A stretch of DNA of 41,410 bases, taken from the NCBI RefSeq assembly GCF_015645445.1, contig NZ_JADOGI010000087.1, positions 1 to 41,410 on the forward strand. The letters are read 5' to 3'. Source of the DNA: Nonomuraea cypriaca. Its GTDB lineage: Bacteria > Actinomycetota > Actinomycetes > Streptosporangiales > Streptosporangiaceae. The position numbers and the translations under genes are program-made. The notes beneath the pieces are model-generated. The model saw only the letters and a list, made by a program, of their open reading frames with translations, ran no database searches and was not told the origin of the DNA. Below are positions 16,749-24,921 of this stretch, in pieces; the first letter of the stretch is position 1; each line of letters opens with the position of its first letter.

Positions 16749-16865
16749 CGCGGGGGCAGGCCCCCGCGAACCCCCATCAACTGCTTGGAAGAGGCTTTTG
16801 TCTTTGCGGCGAGCTGGCGCTCGCCGCCCTGTGGTGCGATGAGCAAGCTCATCGCACCACAGGGG
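16749..16865 (+). repeat. Dispersed multi-hairpin repeat, copy 1
   Basis: The conserved core is 16771-16865 (95 bp) and matches 38606-38699 at 93 of 95 positions. Before the core is a hairpin CGCGGGGGC/GCCCCCGCG (16749-16757, 16760-16768). The core then has a T-rich unpaired stretch (CTTTTGTCTTTG), a hairpin CGGCGAGC/GCTCGCCG, and a long hairpin CCTGTGGTGCGATGAGC against its exact complement around AA. It lies between the operator at 16726 and the LacI 2 start, so it is probably in the 5' untranslated region. It may be a REP-like or MITE-like element or an RNA regulatory structure. Confidence 0.85.
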
Positions 16866-16898
16866 ATGTCCCACACATACCTGTCCGTGAGGGAGCTC

Positions 16899-17909
16899 GT
16901 GAAGCGACCCACCATCGCCGATATCGCCAGCCGGGCCGGTGTGTCTAAAGTAGCGGTTTCTTACGCGCTCAACGGGCAGCCCGGGGTGTCGGCGGCGACG
17001 CGGGCCAGGATCATCGCCATCGCCGACGAGATCGGCTGGCGTCCCAACAGCGCGGCACGGGCGCTCAACGGCGCACGGGCCAACTGCGTCGGTCTCGCGC
17101 TCTCCCGTCCCGCCCGCATCCTCGGCGTCGAGCCGTTCTTCATGGAGCTGATCAGCGGCATCGAGGGGGTGCTCGCCGACCGTTCGTACGCGCTGCTGCT
17201 CCAGGTGGTCGCCGGCCACCAGCAGGAGAGTGAGGTCTACCGGCACTGGTGGGGCGAGAGCCGCATCGATGGCGTGTTCCTGGTCGACCTGCACTATTCG
17301 GACGCCCGGGTCGCGGAGCTGGAGCGGCTCGGCATGCCCGTCGTCGTCATCGGCCATCCCTCCGAGTCCGGCTCACTGTCGGCCATCTGGTCCGACGACG
17401 GCCAGGCCGTCCGCGAGACCGTCGACTACCTCGTCGCGCTCGGGCACCGCCGCGTCGCGCGGGTGGCCGGTCTGCCGGAGCTCGTCCACACGGCGGTGCG
17501 CGACCAGGCGTTCGCCGACGCGTGCCAGGGTGTGGCCGAGCACGTCACGGTGCACACCGACTACACCGGCGAGGAGGGCGCCAGGGCCACCAGGCGGCTG
17601 CTCAGCTCGCCCGACCGGCCCACGGCGATCGTCTACGACAACGACATCACGGCCGTGGCAGGGTTGTCCGTGGCGCAGGAGATGGGCGTGGAGGTGCCCC
17701 GCGACCTGTCGATCGTGGCCTGGGACGACTCGCCGCTGGCCCAGGTCGTACGCCCGCCGCTGACGGCGCTCACCCGCGACATCCCGGCCTACGGCGCGCA
17801 CGCCGCCCAGCGGCTGCTCGCGCTGATCGCCGGCGACAGCGTGCCACCCTACGAGGACCAGGCAGCGGCCCTGACCCCACGCGGCAGCACCGGCCCAGCC
17901 CACTCCTGA
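16899..17909 (+). CDS. LacI-family transcriptional regulator 2
   Basis: 336 aa from the GTG at 16899, with GAGGGAG just upstream. The protein then begins KRPTIADIASRAGVSKVAVSYALNG, the standard LacI headpiece, followed by the sugar-sensor domain. An in-frame extension to 16785 reads through the dispersed repeat and is not believed. The promoter carries a 13-bp palindrome nearly identical to the one before the mannanase, which suggests that this protein regulates itself and the mannanase, probably responding to mannobiose or a related sugar. The multi-hairpin repeat sits in its leader. Confidence 0.9.
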   Translation: MKRPTIADIASRAGVSKVAVSYALNGQPGVSAATRARIIAIADEIGWRPNSAARALNGARANCVGLALSRPARILGVEPFFMELISGIEGVLADRSYALLLQVVAGHQQESEVYRHWWGESRIDGVFLVDLHYSDARVAELERLGMPVVVIGHPSESGSLSAIWSDDGQAVRETVDYLVALGHRRVARVAGLPELVHTAVRDQAFADACQGVAEHVTVHTDYTGEEGARATRRLLSSPDRPTAIVYDNDITAVAGLSVAQEMGVEVPRDLSIVAWDDSPLAQVVRPPLTALTRDIPAYGAHAAQRLLALIAGDSVPPYEDQAAALTPRGSTGPAHS

Positions 17910-18092
17910 CCACTCCAGCACGTGCCCCGGGGCGGGGCGGTTGGCAGACCGCGTGTTCCCGACCCGTGGCACGTGCCGTCCCCTCCTTCGCGGCACATCC
18001 GCTGGAGCCGCCCACAGCACCCCACGGCAGGACGCCTCCACCATGTAAGAGCGCGGAGGGGACGGTCTGAATACGTCCCAAGCTCATCGAGT
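17910..18092. other. Intergenic stretch without a gene
   Basis: Between LacI 2 and the SDR remnant I see no credible coding sequence. It contains the 10-bp palindrome GGCACGTGCC at 17968-17977 and G/C-rich filler. Together with the SDR remnant, this 376-bp region looks like decayed sequence. Confidence 0.5.
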
Positions 18093-18188
18093 TCAGGCGA
18101 ACCGGGCGCCGAGGCCGCCGTCGACCGCCCAGTCCGCGCCCGTCACGAAGGCCGCCGCGTCCGAGGCCAGGAAGCAGACCAACTCCCG
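18093..18188 (-). pseudogene. C-terminal remnant of a short-chain dehydrogenase
   Basis: 31 codons plus stop read FLASDAAAFVTGADWAVDGG near the end, the standard C-terminus of classical SDR enzymes (SDxASFVTGxxxxVDGG). The same frame meets a TGA at 18189-18191, and nothing upstream continues the family. The gene has lost about 220 residues. It lies directly before the promoter of the alpha/beta hydrolase and may be what remains of an earlier neighbour. Confidence 0.75.
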
Positions 18189-18228
18189 TCATGCGACACA
18201 CGCGGTCAATCATCCACCAGGCCGAGCC

Positions 18229-18258
18229 TTGACAAATTTTTTTGTCGGGCTCTACTCT
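18229..18258 (+). promoter_or_regulatory. Promoter and palindrome before the alpha/beta hydrolase
   Basis: TTGACA (18229-18234) and TACTCT (18253-18258) are -35 and -10 boxes separated by 18 bp. The spacer includes the inverted repeat GACAAA (18231-18236) / TTTGTC (18241-18246) around TTTT, overlapping the -35 box, so a repressor could bind there. Its AT content stands out from the surroundings. No regulator gene is adjacent. Confidence 0.6.
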
Positions 18259-18285
18259 GAGGTCACCCGAGAAACGGAGAACACC

Positions 18286-19080
18286 ATGAACCAGGTCACG
18301 TCCGGTGACGGCACTCGCATCGCCTACACCCGCGCGGGTCAGGGCCCGGCGGTCATCCTCGTGGACGGCGCGCTCAGCCACCGGGCGCAGAGCATCAACG
18401 CCGGCCTCGCCACGGCGCTCGCCGACCGCTTCACGGTCTACACCTACGACCGGCGCGGCCGGGGCGAGAGCGGCGACACCGCGCCGTTCGCGCCGGAGCG
18501 GGAGATCGAGGACCTGGCGGCGCTGATCGAGGAGGCGGGCGGTTCCGCGTGCGTCTACGGCACGTCGTCCGGCGCCGCCGTCGCGCTGGCCGCCGCGGAG
18601 AGCGGGCAGGCGATCGAGAAGCTGGCGCTGTACGAGCCGCCGTTCATCGTGGACGACACTCGCCCGGCCATCCCCGCCGACTACGTACGGCGCATGGACG
18701 AGTTGGTGGCCGCCGACCGGCGCGCCGAGGCCGTGCGCTACTTCATGGGCACGGGGGTCGGGCTGCCCGGTTTCGTGGTGGCGATGATGCGGTTCATGCC
18801 GGCCTGGTCCAAGCTCAAGGCCACGGCGCACACACTGCCGTACGACGTGGCGTTCGTGGCACCGTACGAGCGTGGCAAGCCCTATCCGGACGGGAGCTGG
18901 GCCGGGGTGAAGGCGCCCGCGCTGGTCATGGACGGCGGCAAGAGCCCGGCGTGGATCCGCAACGCCACCAGGGCGCTGGCCGGCGTGCTGCCCGACGCCG
19001 GGCACCGTACGCTCGACGGCCAGAGCCACATCGTCAAGCCGGAGGCGCTGGCTCCGGTGCTGAAGGAGTTCTTCTCATGA
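18286..19080 (+). CDS. Alpha/beta hydrolase
   Basis: 264 aa. The alpha/beta-hydrolase fold is shown by the nucleophile elbow GTSSG (in YGTSSGAAVAL), an acidic loop VMDGGKSPAW and the C-terminal histidine in DGQSHIV. The ATG at 18286 follows ACGGAGA; an in-frame ATG at 18229 lies inside the promoter and is rejected. It is followed by a DUF1905-like gene with a 4-bp overlap. Substrate unknown; small ester or lactone hydrolysis is typical. Confidence 0.85.
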   Translation: MNQVTSGDGTRIAYTRAGQGPAVILVDGALSHRAQSINAGLATALADRFTVYTYDRRGRGESGDTAPFAPEREIEDLAALIEEAGGSACVYGTSSGAAVALAAAESGQAIEKLALYEPPFIVDDTRPAIPADYVRRMDELVAADRRAEAVRYFMGTGVGLPGFVVAMMRFMPAWSKLKATAHTLPYDVAFVAPYERGKPYPDGSWAGVKAPALVMDGGKSPAWIRNATRALAGVLPDAGHRTLDGQSHIVKPEALAPVLKEFFS

Positions 19081-19526
19081 CGAGATTTCGCACCACGGTC
19101 GAGCTGCGCGGCAAGACCGCCACGGGGTTCGAGGTCCCGGCTGAGGTCGTGGACGCGTTCGGCAGCGGCAGGCGGCCCGCCGTGACCGTCACGATCGGCT
19201 CCCACGTCTATCGCAGCACTGTGGCGACCATGGGCGGGCGGTTCATGCTGCCGCTGAGCGCCGAGAACCGGCAGGCGGCCGGGGTGGCGGCGGGGGACGA
19301 GGTGAAGGTGGAGCTCGAACTGGACACCGCGCCGCGGAAGGCCGAGGTGCCCGCCGATCTGGCCGAGGCGCTGGAACGCGCCCCGGAGGCCAAGGAGTTC
19401 TTCGAGAGCCTGCCGTACTCGCGTAAGCTGCGGTTGATCCTGCAGGTCGAAGGCGCGAAGAAGCCGGAGACCCGGCGGCGGCGCGTCGCGGACACGATCG
19501 CCAAGCTGGCCGACGGCGTGGCCTGA
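19077..19526 (+). CDS. DUF1905/YdeI-like protein
   Basis: 149 aa. The N-terminal half (TTVELRGKTATGFEVPAE to about residue 90) matches the DUF1905 beta-barrel, with GSHVYRSTVATMGGRFMLPL. The C-terminal helical part (FFESLPYSRKLRLILQVEGAKKPETRRRRV) matches the YdeI/OmpD-associated tail. The ATG overlaps the hydrolase stop (ATGA), so the two are coupled. Biochemical role not established. Confidence 0.8.
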   Translation: MTRFRTTVELRGKTATGFEVPAEVVDAFGSGRRPAVTVTIGSHVYRSTVATMGGRFMLPLSAENRQAAGVAAGDEVKVELELDTAPRKAEVPADLAEALERAPEAKEFFESLPYSRKLRLILQVEGAKKPETRRRRVADTIAKLADGVA

Positions 19527-19589
19527 TCCTTCTATGTGAGCTGACCGTTTATGGGGCGTAACGCGAGGGTTGGCGGGTAGTCGAGCGTT

Positions 19590-19907
19590 ATGACCGAGGG
19601 TTTTGAGACCGACATGCTCTGGGAAGAGTTCCACCGCACCGTCAACATGAACTCCGAGGAGCTGCGCGCGTACCTCCTCGCCGACGCCTCCGACGAGGAC
19701 AGCTTCCCCGCCGATCCCGACATGGGCATCGACGAGTTGGGGCGGGGCGTCCTGCACGTGCTGAGCAAGCGCAGGCGCGACCTGACCAAGACCGACCTCG
19801 AGGTGATGCGGCAGGTCGTGGAGCTCGTGGAGACCATCGGCGACAAGACGGACGACGAGTCGCGGCGTGAGCTGATGTCCGTGGGTCACGACCCGCTGAG
19901 GGGATGA
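19590..19907 (+). CDS. DUF3140 protein
   Basis: 105 aa, acidic and helical. LWEEFHRTVNMNSEELRAYL and the later LGRGVLHVLSKRRRDLTKTD match the small DUF3140 family found in soil bacteria. No known activity. The following SnoaL-like gene begins 4 nt after its stop, so they form a pair. Confidence 0.78.
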   Translation: MTEGFETDMLWEEFHRTVNMNSEELRAYLLADASDEDSFPADPDMGIDELGRGVLHVLSKRRRDLTKTDLEVMRQVVELVETIGDKTDDESRRELMSVGHDPLRG

Positions 19908-19911
19908 GGAC

Positions 19912-20262
19912 ATGGTCGAGCCGCAGCCCTGGATCGAGGGTTACGTACGCGCCTGGAACTCCAACGATCCCGACGACATCTCCGCCCTGTTCACGGAGGA
20001 CGCCGTCTACTACACCGAGCCGTACAGCGCCCCGTGGCACGGGCGCGAGGAGATCGTCGCCAGGTGGCTGGGGCGGCAGGACAAGCCTGGTGAGGCCACG
20101 TTCGAGTGGCATCCGGTGTGCGTGGCGGACGAGGTGAGCGTCGTCCAGGGAGTTACGACATATGCTGACAAAACGTATAGCAACCTTTGGGTGATCCGGT
20201 TCGTACCCGATGGGCGATGCCGGGAATTCACCGAATGGTGGATGCGACACGACGCAAAGTGA
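19912..20262 (+). CDS. SnoaL-like/NTF2-fold protein
   Basis: 116 aa. WIEGYVRAWNSNDPDDISALFTEDAVYY is the opening of SnoaL/NTF2-like cone-barrel proteins, with HGREEIVARWL and the closing REFTEWWM strands. Such proteins are small-molecule isomerases, hydrolases or ligand binders; which is unclear here. The ATG follows AGGGG by 8 nt and nearly abuts DUF3140. Confidence 0.8.
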   Translation: MVEPQPWIEGYVRAWNSNDPDDISALFTEDAVYYTEPYSAPWHGREEIVARWLGRQDKPGEATFEWHPVCVADEVSVVQGVTTYADKTYSNLWVIRFVPDGRCREFTEWWMRHDAK

Positions 20263-20299
20263 TGCAATGAGCCGAGCCGTCTTCACCCGAGGAGATCCG

Positions 20300-20512
20300 T
20301 TGAGAGACAACCTCGACCTCGCCGCGAGCGCCCAGCAGCTGGCCGACGCCGCCCCGACGGGATCGATCGACCGCGCGGCGGCGTCGTCCGTGGCCATCAC
20401 GCTGGCGACCACGCGTGACATCGACCAAGCCAGGCGAACGCTTGACGGGCTCTCTCCGGAAGACGTACGCAAGGCGGCTGTAGAGCTGTTCGAGCGCCTC
20501 TCCGCCGACTGA
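20300..20512 (+). CDS. Small hypothetical helical protein
   Basis: 70 aa from a TTG start preceded by GAGGAG at the proper distance. An alternative ATG at 20267 would give 81 aa but has no ribosome site. The sequence is alanine-rich and helical (NLDLAASAQQLADA, then DIDQARRTLDGLSPEDVRKAAVELFERLS). I do not recognise a family. It follows the SnoaL-like gene by 37 nt. Confidence 0.55.
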   Translation: MRDNLDLAASAQQLADAAPTGSIDRAAASSVAITLATTRDIDQARRTLDGLSPEDVRKAAVELFERLSAD

Positions 20513-20552
20513 CCGGCTCCCTACGGCGGAGATCAGCCCTGGAATCGCTGCC

Positions 20553-20672
20553 TCAGCGGAGGGGGTCGAAGTCGGCAAGGGCAGCGGGCTGCTTGCCGGT
20601 GGTGATCTGTTCAGCCAGCAGCCGCAAGCCGTACCCGCCGAGCACGTTCACCAGGCGGTCCAATGTGATCAT
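20553..20672 (-). CDS. Miniature 39-aa protein resembling a PucR-family N-terminus
   Basis: MITLDRLVNVLGGYGLRLL resembles the first residues of actinobacterial PucR-type regulators, but the frame stops after 39 aa, with no effector or HTH domain following. GGAG lies 6 nt before the ATG, so it may be translated. It could be a truncated regulator remnant or a real micro-protein. It lies 53 bp after the DksA-like gene in the same direction. Confidence 0.45.
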   Translation of the reverse strand: MITLDRLVNVLGGYGLRLLAEQITTGKQPAALADFDPLR

Positions 20673-20725
20673 GATCAGCTCCGGTTCCCGGAGGGGGGCG
20701 AGGCGCCCCGGCCCCCCTCGCGGTG

Positions 20726-21067
20726 TCAGGCGGCCTCGTGCCGCCGCTGGCAGTCGATGCAGGTGCGCGCGAGCGGCCGGACCTTGAGTCGTTCGAAGGG
20801 GATGGCCGACTCGCAGTGGACGCAGCGGCCGTACGTGCCGGCCGCCAGCCTGTCGAAGGCCTGGGACAACTCGCCGATCGCGCGCTCGGCGGCGCTGATC
20901 GAGACGAGCAACTCCTGCCAAGTGCCGTCGGCGCCGCTGCTGTCCTGCTCCTGCGCCCGCAGGCCGAGCAGGTGTCCCCTGCGCTGCTCCAGTTGCTCCT
21001 GCAGGTCCTGGCGCAGCGACTGGAGCTGCACACTGCTGAGATGTGAGGTCTCGTGGCTGTCAGTCAT
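20726..21067 (-). CDS. DksA/TraR-type C4 zinc-finger protein
   Basis: 113 aa from the ATG at 21067; a second ATG at 21073 adds two residues and is closer to AAGG, so either may be used. An N-terminal coiled coil (about 10-60, LQSLRQDLQEQLEQRRGHLL) is followed by the zinc finger with CVHC and CIDC (about 82-106). Proteins of this type bind RNA polymerase through the secondary channel; many actinomycete members are of unknown target. Confidence 0.87.
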   Translation of the reverse strand: MTDSHETSHLSSVQLQSLRQDLQEQLEQRRGHLLGLRAQEQDSSGADGTWQELLVSISAAERAIGELSQAFDRLAAGTYGRCVHCESAIPFERLKVRPLARTCIDCQRRHEAA

Positions 21068-21154
21068 GATCATTAGGCCTTTCTGTGACGGTAACGCGTC
21101 AGGAGGACGTTCGGTGGAGGAGGCCCGCGTGGAGATCTTTCGCGCGGGAGCGCG

Positions 21155-21345
21155 TCAGCGGACGTGCGGAGCGAGGCCGGCCGCCAGATCCGGCTGCGGG
21201 CACAGCCGCATCAGCCCGCGTACGGTGGCGTACCGCGGCTGCGGCGCCGCACTGATCGGCAGCCGCAACGCGGCGCGCAGGCGGCGCAGCAGTAGCTCCT
21301 GGTGAGCGCCTGCCGCCGGTGACCACCAGGCCCCGGGCGTGCACC
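21155..21345 (-). pseudogene. Possible decayed C-terminus of an MreB/Hsp70-like ATPase
   Basis: In one frame the minus strand reads ARGLVVTGG, the phosphate-loop style found near the end of MreB-like proteins. In the next frame it continues HQELLLRRLRAALRLPISAA and then YATVRGLMRLC, again like the C-terminus of that superfamily. The break falls near 21310, so a frameshift has split them. Upstream sequence no longer shows the fold. Evidence is by eye only, and the match may be accidental. The rest of 21068-21458 shows nothing else. Confidence 0.3.
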
Positions 21346-21458
21346 CCCGGACCCAGGCATGAGCCAGGGCATGGGTCATTGTGCGCGGGCGTGGGTGTGC
21401 GTCGTCAGAATCCGCGGCGCGAGCGGCCGCAAACCCCTGAGGGAAGCAAAGGCGTCGG

Positions 21459-21833
21459 TCAGAGGAGCGGCGGGCTGCGCGATCCCGCGGTGCGGTGGGC
21501 GAGTTGCTGGGGATCGCGGACCGCGTCCGCGTCAGCGCCCGGCGATGGCAGCAGCGCCAGATGCGCGGGCTCGACCTGGCGCTCGCCGCGCAGCGGCGGC
21601 CACATCGACAGCACGTGGTGCTCGCGGGCGCCGCCCACCTGCGACGGCAGGCTGGACAGATCGGTGTCCCACCCGCCCAGGTTCCATGTCGGGCCGGACG
21701 ACGACCCCTGAGGGAACGCCGGGCCGCCGCTCGCACTCCCCGTGGCGCCGGTCAGCAACATGGACAGCAGGACCAGGCCCATCACGCCGGCAAACGCGAT
21801 GGACCCTCGTGGTGTTCTCCACGATCCCGTCAT
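21459..21833 (-). CDS. Hypothetical membrane-anchored or secreted protein
   Basis: 124 aa from the ATG at 21833. One hydrophobic segment (SIAFAGVMGLVLLSMLLTGA, about residues 11-30) acts as a signal anchor. The exported part is Gly/Ser- and Trp-containing, then basic. I do not recognise a family. It follows the GT2 gene in the same direction by 132 nt. The coding frame is supported only by the signal-like start, so it may not be a gene. Confidence 0.4.
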   Translation of the reverse strand: MTGSWRTPRGSIAFAGVMGLVLLSMLLTGATGSASGGPAFPQGSSSGPTWNLGGWDTDLSSLPSQVGGAREHHVLSMWPPLRGERQVEPAHLALLPSPGADADAVRDPQQLAHRTAGSRSPPLL

Positions 21834-21965
21834 AGGGGCGACCATAGCCCAAACGCCCGCGGCCTGTGGAGCAGCCCTTCCGAGCAGGCCGAGGCAGGAC
21901 GCGGCCCTGCCCCGGCCGCACCCCGCTCGCGGCGCCACAGCCCCGCCGCGCCTGACGGAGAGGTC

Positions 21966-22637
21966 CTACGCGGAGATGGTGGTCTGCTGCGCTTGGCGGA
22001 GTACGGCTCGCATGTCGGCGACGGCTCGGAGTGTGCCGCGTACGGTGCCGGTGACCTTGGAGCGGCCGGCCCGTGGCAGGTAGGCGACGTCCGTCTCCGT
22101 GACGCGCCAGCCTGCTCCGGCCGCCCGCAGGACCATCTCCAGCGGATACCCGAACCGCCGGTCGGCCAGTTCCAGGTCGAGCAGCGCGGCCCGGCGGCAG
22201 GCGCGCATCGGCCCGAGATCCCGCACCCGTACGCCGGCCGCGCGGCGCAGGTGGCGGGCCAGCACGGCGTTCCCGAGACGCGCGTGGACCGGCCAGGCGC
22301 CCGCCGTCGTGGCCACGCGCCGCCCGAGCACCAGGTCCGACTCGCCCGCCGCCACGGGATCGGCCACGAGCGGGAGCCCGCGCGGGTCGAGTGAGGCGTC
22401 GGCGTCCATGAAGCAGACGATTTCGGTGGAGGCGGCCAGCAGGCCGGCATGGCAGGCGGCGCCGAACCCGGGCCGCGGCTCGCGTACGACGCGGGCTCCG
22501 TGGGCGGCGGCCACCTCGGCGGAGCCGTCCGTGGAGCCGTTGTCGACCACGATGGGACGGTAACCGGCCGGCATCCGCGTCAGCACCCAGGGCAGCGCCT
22601 CGGCCTCGTCGAGACAGGGCAACACGACATCGATCAC
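21966..22637 (-). CDS. GT2 family glycosyltransferase
   Basis: 223 aa from the GTG at 22637, which begins the Rossmann strand IDVVLPCLDEAEALPWVL. A TTG at 22670 would add 11 basic residues and is possible. The GT-A motifs are present: VVDNGSTDGS, the metal-binding DADASLD and the later LGPMRACRR. It most resembles dolichyl-phosphate-mannose-synthase-like GT2 enzymes that use a nucleotide sugar at the membrane. It follows the nucleotide-sugar epimerase closely, suggesting a two-gene polysaccharide or lipid-sugar unit. Confidence 0.88.
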   Translation of the reverse strand: MIDVVLPCLDEAEALPWVLTRMPAGYRPIVVDNGSTDGSAEVAAAHGARVVREPRPGFGAACHAGLLAASTEIVCFMDADASLDPRGLPLVADPVAAGESDLVLGRRVATTAGAWPVHARLGNAVLARHLRRAAGVRVRDLGPMRACRRAALLDLELADRRFGYPLEMVLRAAGAGWRVTETDVAYLPRAGRSKVTGTVRGTLRAVADMRAVLRQAQQTTISA

Positions 22638-22673
22638 AGCCCCAACGCTAGATCGCGAGCGCCGCCGCAACGC

Positions 22674-23672
22674 TTACGAACCGATGACGCCCACCCGCTC
22701 GGTCTGCTGGTGGGCGAACTCCTTGATGCCGTCCTCGAAGGTGACCTCGGCGGTGAAGCCGAGTTCCCTGGTCGCCCTGGCCGGGGAGGCGACGATGTGT
22801 CGGACGTCCCCCAGGCGGTAGTCGCCCGTCGTCACCGGCTCGGGCCCGCCGGTCTGCGCCGCCAGGGCCGTGGCGAGGTCGCCGACCGTGTGCGGGGTGC
22901 CGCTGGCGACGTTGTACGCCACCAGCTCCCCGGCCGTCCCCGCCCCCAGCGCGAGAACGTTGGCCCGCGCCACGTCACGTACATGGACGAAGTCACGTCG
23001 CTGCCCCCCGTCCTCGAAGACCTTGGGCGCCACCCCGGACAGCAGGGCCGACAGGAAGATGGACGCCACCCCCGCGTACGGCGTGTCCCTGGGCATCCTG
23101 GGCCCGTAGACGTTGTGGTAGCGCAGGGCCACGACCGCGCCGGCGGTCTCGCGGGCCCAGTTCGCGGCCAGATGCTCCTGGGCGAGTTTGGTGGTGGCGT
23201 AGGCGTTGCGCGGGTCCGCGGGGGCGTCCTCGTCGATGACCGAGGGGGACAGGACGCCGTCGCAGTGCGGGCAGCGCGGGTCGTACAGGCCCTGCGCCAG
23301 GTCCTCCACCCGGCGTGGACGCGGCCGGACGCGGCCGTGGCCGGGGCAGTCGTAGGCGCCCTCGCCGTACACGACCATGGACGACGCCAGCACCAGCCGG
23401 CCGACGCCGTGCCTGGCCATGGCCGCCAGCAGGGTCGCGGTGCCGTACGCGTTGACCGAGGCGTAGTCGGGCAGGTCGGCCACGTCCACGCCGAGGCCGA
23501 CCTTGGCGGCCTGGTGGATCACGGCGTCGACGCCGGGCAGGAGGCGGTCCAGGGCGGCGGCGTCACGGACGTCCACACCCGTACGGAGGTCGGCGGCGAT
23601 CACGTCGTGGTCGAGGGCCTCCACGATGTGGCTGCCGATGAAGCCGGCCGAGCCGGTGAGCAACACGCGCAT
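22674..23672 (-). CDS. NAD-dependent epimerase, dTDP-L-rhamnose 4-epimerase-like
   Basis: 332 aa extended-SDR enzyme. The NAD-binding GSAGFIGSH is at residues 7-15, the active-site SSMVVYG and YATTK (Tyr-x3-Lys) follow. Between them is an insertion with CPGH and CPHC that could hold zinc; this insertion is seen in dTDP-L-rhamnose 4-epimerase-like members and not in GalE. It would invert C4 of a nucleotide sugar for the GT2 enzyme encoded downstream. The exact sugar is not proven by sequence. Confidence 0.85.
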   Translation of the reverse strand: MRVLLTGSAGFIGSHIVEALDHDVIAADLRTGVDVRDAAALDRLLPGVDAVIHQAAKVGLGVDVADLPDYASVNAYGTATLLAAMARHGVGRLVLASSMVVYGEGAYDCPGHGRVRPRPRRVEDLAQGLYDPRCPHCDGVLSPSVIDEDAPADPRNAYATTKLAQEHLAANWARETAGAVVALRYHNVYGPRMPRDTPYAGVASIFLSALLSGVAPKVFEDGGQRRDFVHVRDVARANVLALGAGTAGELVAYNVASGTPHTVGDLATALAAQTGGPEPVTTGDYRLGDVRHIVASPARATRELGFTAEVTFEDGIKEFAHQQTERVGVIGS

Positions 23673-23893
23673 ACCGCCGATTCAACCGGCACGGCGGGCC
23701 CGCCGATCTTACGGAACCCGAACGTCCGTCCTCGACGTCCTGCGCGGACGCCAGACCTCTGTCTGCCGCATTCGCGGCGGCGGCGTCCGCACATCCCGCG
23801 CGCCGGTAGCCTACGGTGAAATCACGTGCTTCCGGTTTGGCGGTGGATACGTCAGGGTTGGGGCAAGTTGCACCACAAGCCGTAAGGAGACCT

Positions 23894-24907
23894 GTGGCCA
23901 GTCCTGGCACGACCGAGACTCGGGGCAGCGATTTCGCCCGACTAGCCAGCAAGATCGCGGAAGCCGGTCTACTCAATCGCCGCCCTGTCTACTACGCGAC
24001 AAGACTGACCGTCCTCGCCCTCGCCTACTTCGGCTGCTGGACGCTGTTCGCCTGGGTGGGCGACTCGTGGCTGCAGCTGCTCGTCGCGGCCGTGCTGGCC
24101 GTGGTGTTCGCGCAGATCGGGTTCTTCTCCCACGACCTCGGGCACCGGCAGGTGTTCAGGACGCGGCGGGCGAGCGACATCGCCGGCCGGGTGCTCGGCA
24201 ATCTGTGCATCGGGCTCGGCTGGGGATGGTGGAACACCAAGCACAACCGCCACCACGCCAATCCCAACCATGAGGACCACGACCCCGACGTCTCACCAGC
24301 GGTGATCGTCTGGTCGACCGGCCAGGCCGAGAACAGCCGAGGCTTGCCGCGTTTTATCGCGAAATATCAGGCTTACTGGTTCTTTCCGCTGCTGACCCTC
24401 GAAGCCTGGCACCTCCACATCGCCAGCTTCAAGGCCCTGCTCCAGCCGTCGGCCAAGAGCCGCGGCCTGGAGTTGACGCTGCTCGTCGCACACGCCGCGC
24501 TCTACCTGGGGTTCGTCTTCACCGTGCTGCCCGTCGGCAAGGCGCTGCTGTTCCTGGTCGTGCACCAGGGGCTGTTCGGGCTCTATCTCGGGTCCACGTT
24601 CGCACCCAACCACAAGGGGATGCCCGTGCTGACCAAGGAGGACAAGCTGGACTTCCTGCGCAAGCAGGTGCTGACGTCGCGCAACGTCAGAGGCGGTGTC
24701 TTCACCGACGTGGCGCTCGGCCAGCTCAACTACCAGATCGAGCACCATCTGTTCCCCAACATGCCGGCCCCGAACCTGCGTAAGGCCCAGCCGATCGTGC
24801 AGCAGTACTGCGCGGAGATCGGCGTCAGCTATCTGCAGACGGGGCTGTTCGACTCCTACGGACAGGCGTTGGGCCACCTGCACGAGGTCGGCGCGCCGCT
24901 CCGCTGA
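23894..24907 (+). CDS. Membrane acyl-lipid desaturase
   Basis: 337 aa from the GTG at 23894, which follows AAGGAG closely; a longer reading from 23816 is rejected. Three histidine boxes bind the di-iron centre: HDLGH, HNRHH and QIEHH. Two hydrophobic pairs of helices flank them. The QIEHH box is typical of the linoleoyl/front-end desaturase group. It would add a double bond to a membrane fatty acyl chain, using an electron donor not encoded here. Confidence 0.93.
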   Translation: MASPGTTETRGSDFARLASKIAEAGLLNRRPVYYATRLTVLALAYFGCWTLFAWVGDSWLQLLVAAVLAVVFAQIGFFSHDLGHRQVFRTRRASDIAGRVLGNLCIGLGWGWWNTKHNRHHANPNHEDHDPDVSPAVIVWSTGQAENSRGLPRFIAKYQAYWFFPLLTLEAWHLHIASFKALLQPSAKSRGLELTLLVAHAALYLGFVFTVLPVGKALLFLVVHQGLFGLYLGSTFAPNHKGMPVLTKEDKLDFLRKQVLTSRNVRGGVFTDVALGQLNYQIEHHLFPNMPAPNLRKAQPIVQQYCAEIGVSYLQTGLFDSYGQALGHLHEVGAPLR

Positions 24908-24921
24908 GCGGCTCCCGGCCG

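Noticed and set aside
16749..16865. tRNA or T-box type RNA
   Set aside because: Three hairpins are present, but there is no cloverleaf, TTCGANNC loop or T-box sequence.
16785..16898. N-terminal extension of LacI 2 through the dispersed repeat
   Set aside because: The extension is repeat sequence; the GTG at 16899 has a ribosome site and starts the conserved headpiece.
20726..23672. Antibiotic or polysaccharide gene cluster
   Set aside because: Only one epimerase and one GT2 are present, with no partner genes of a biosynthetic cluster.
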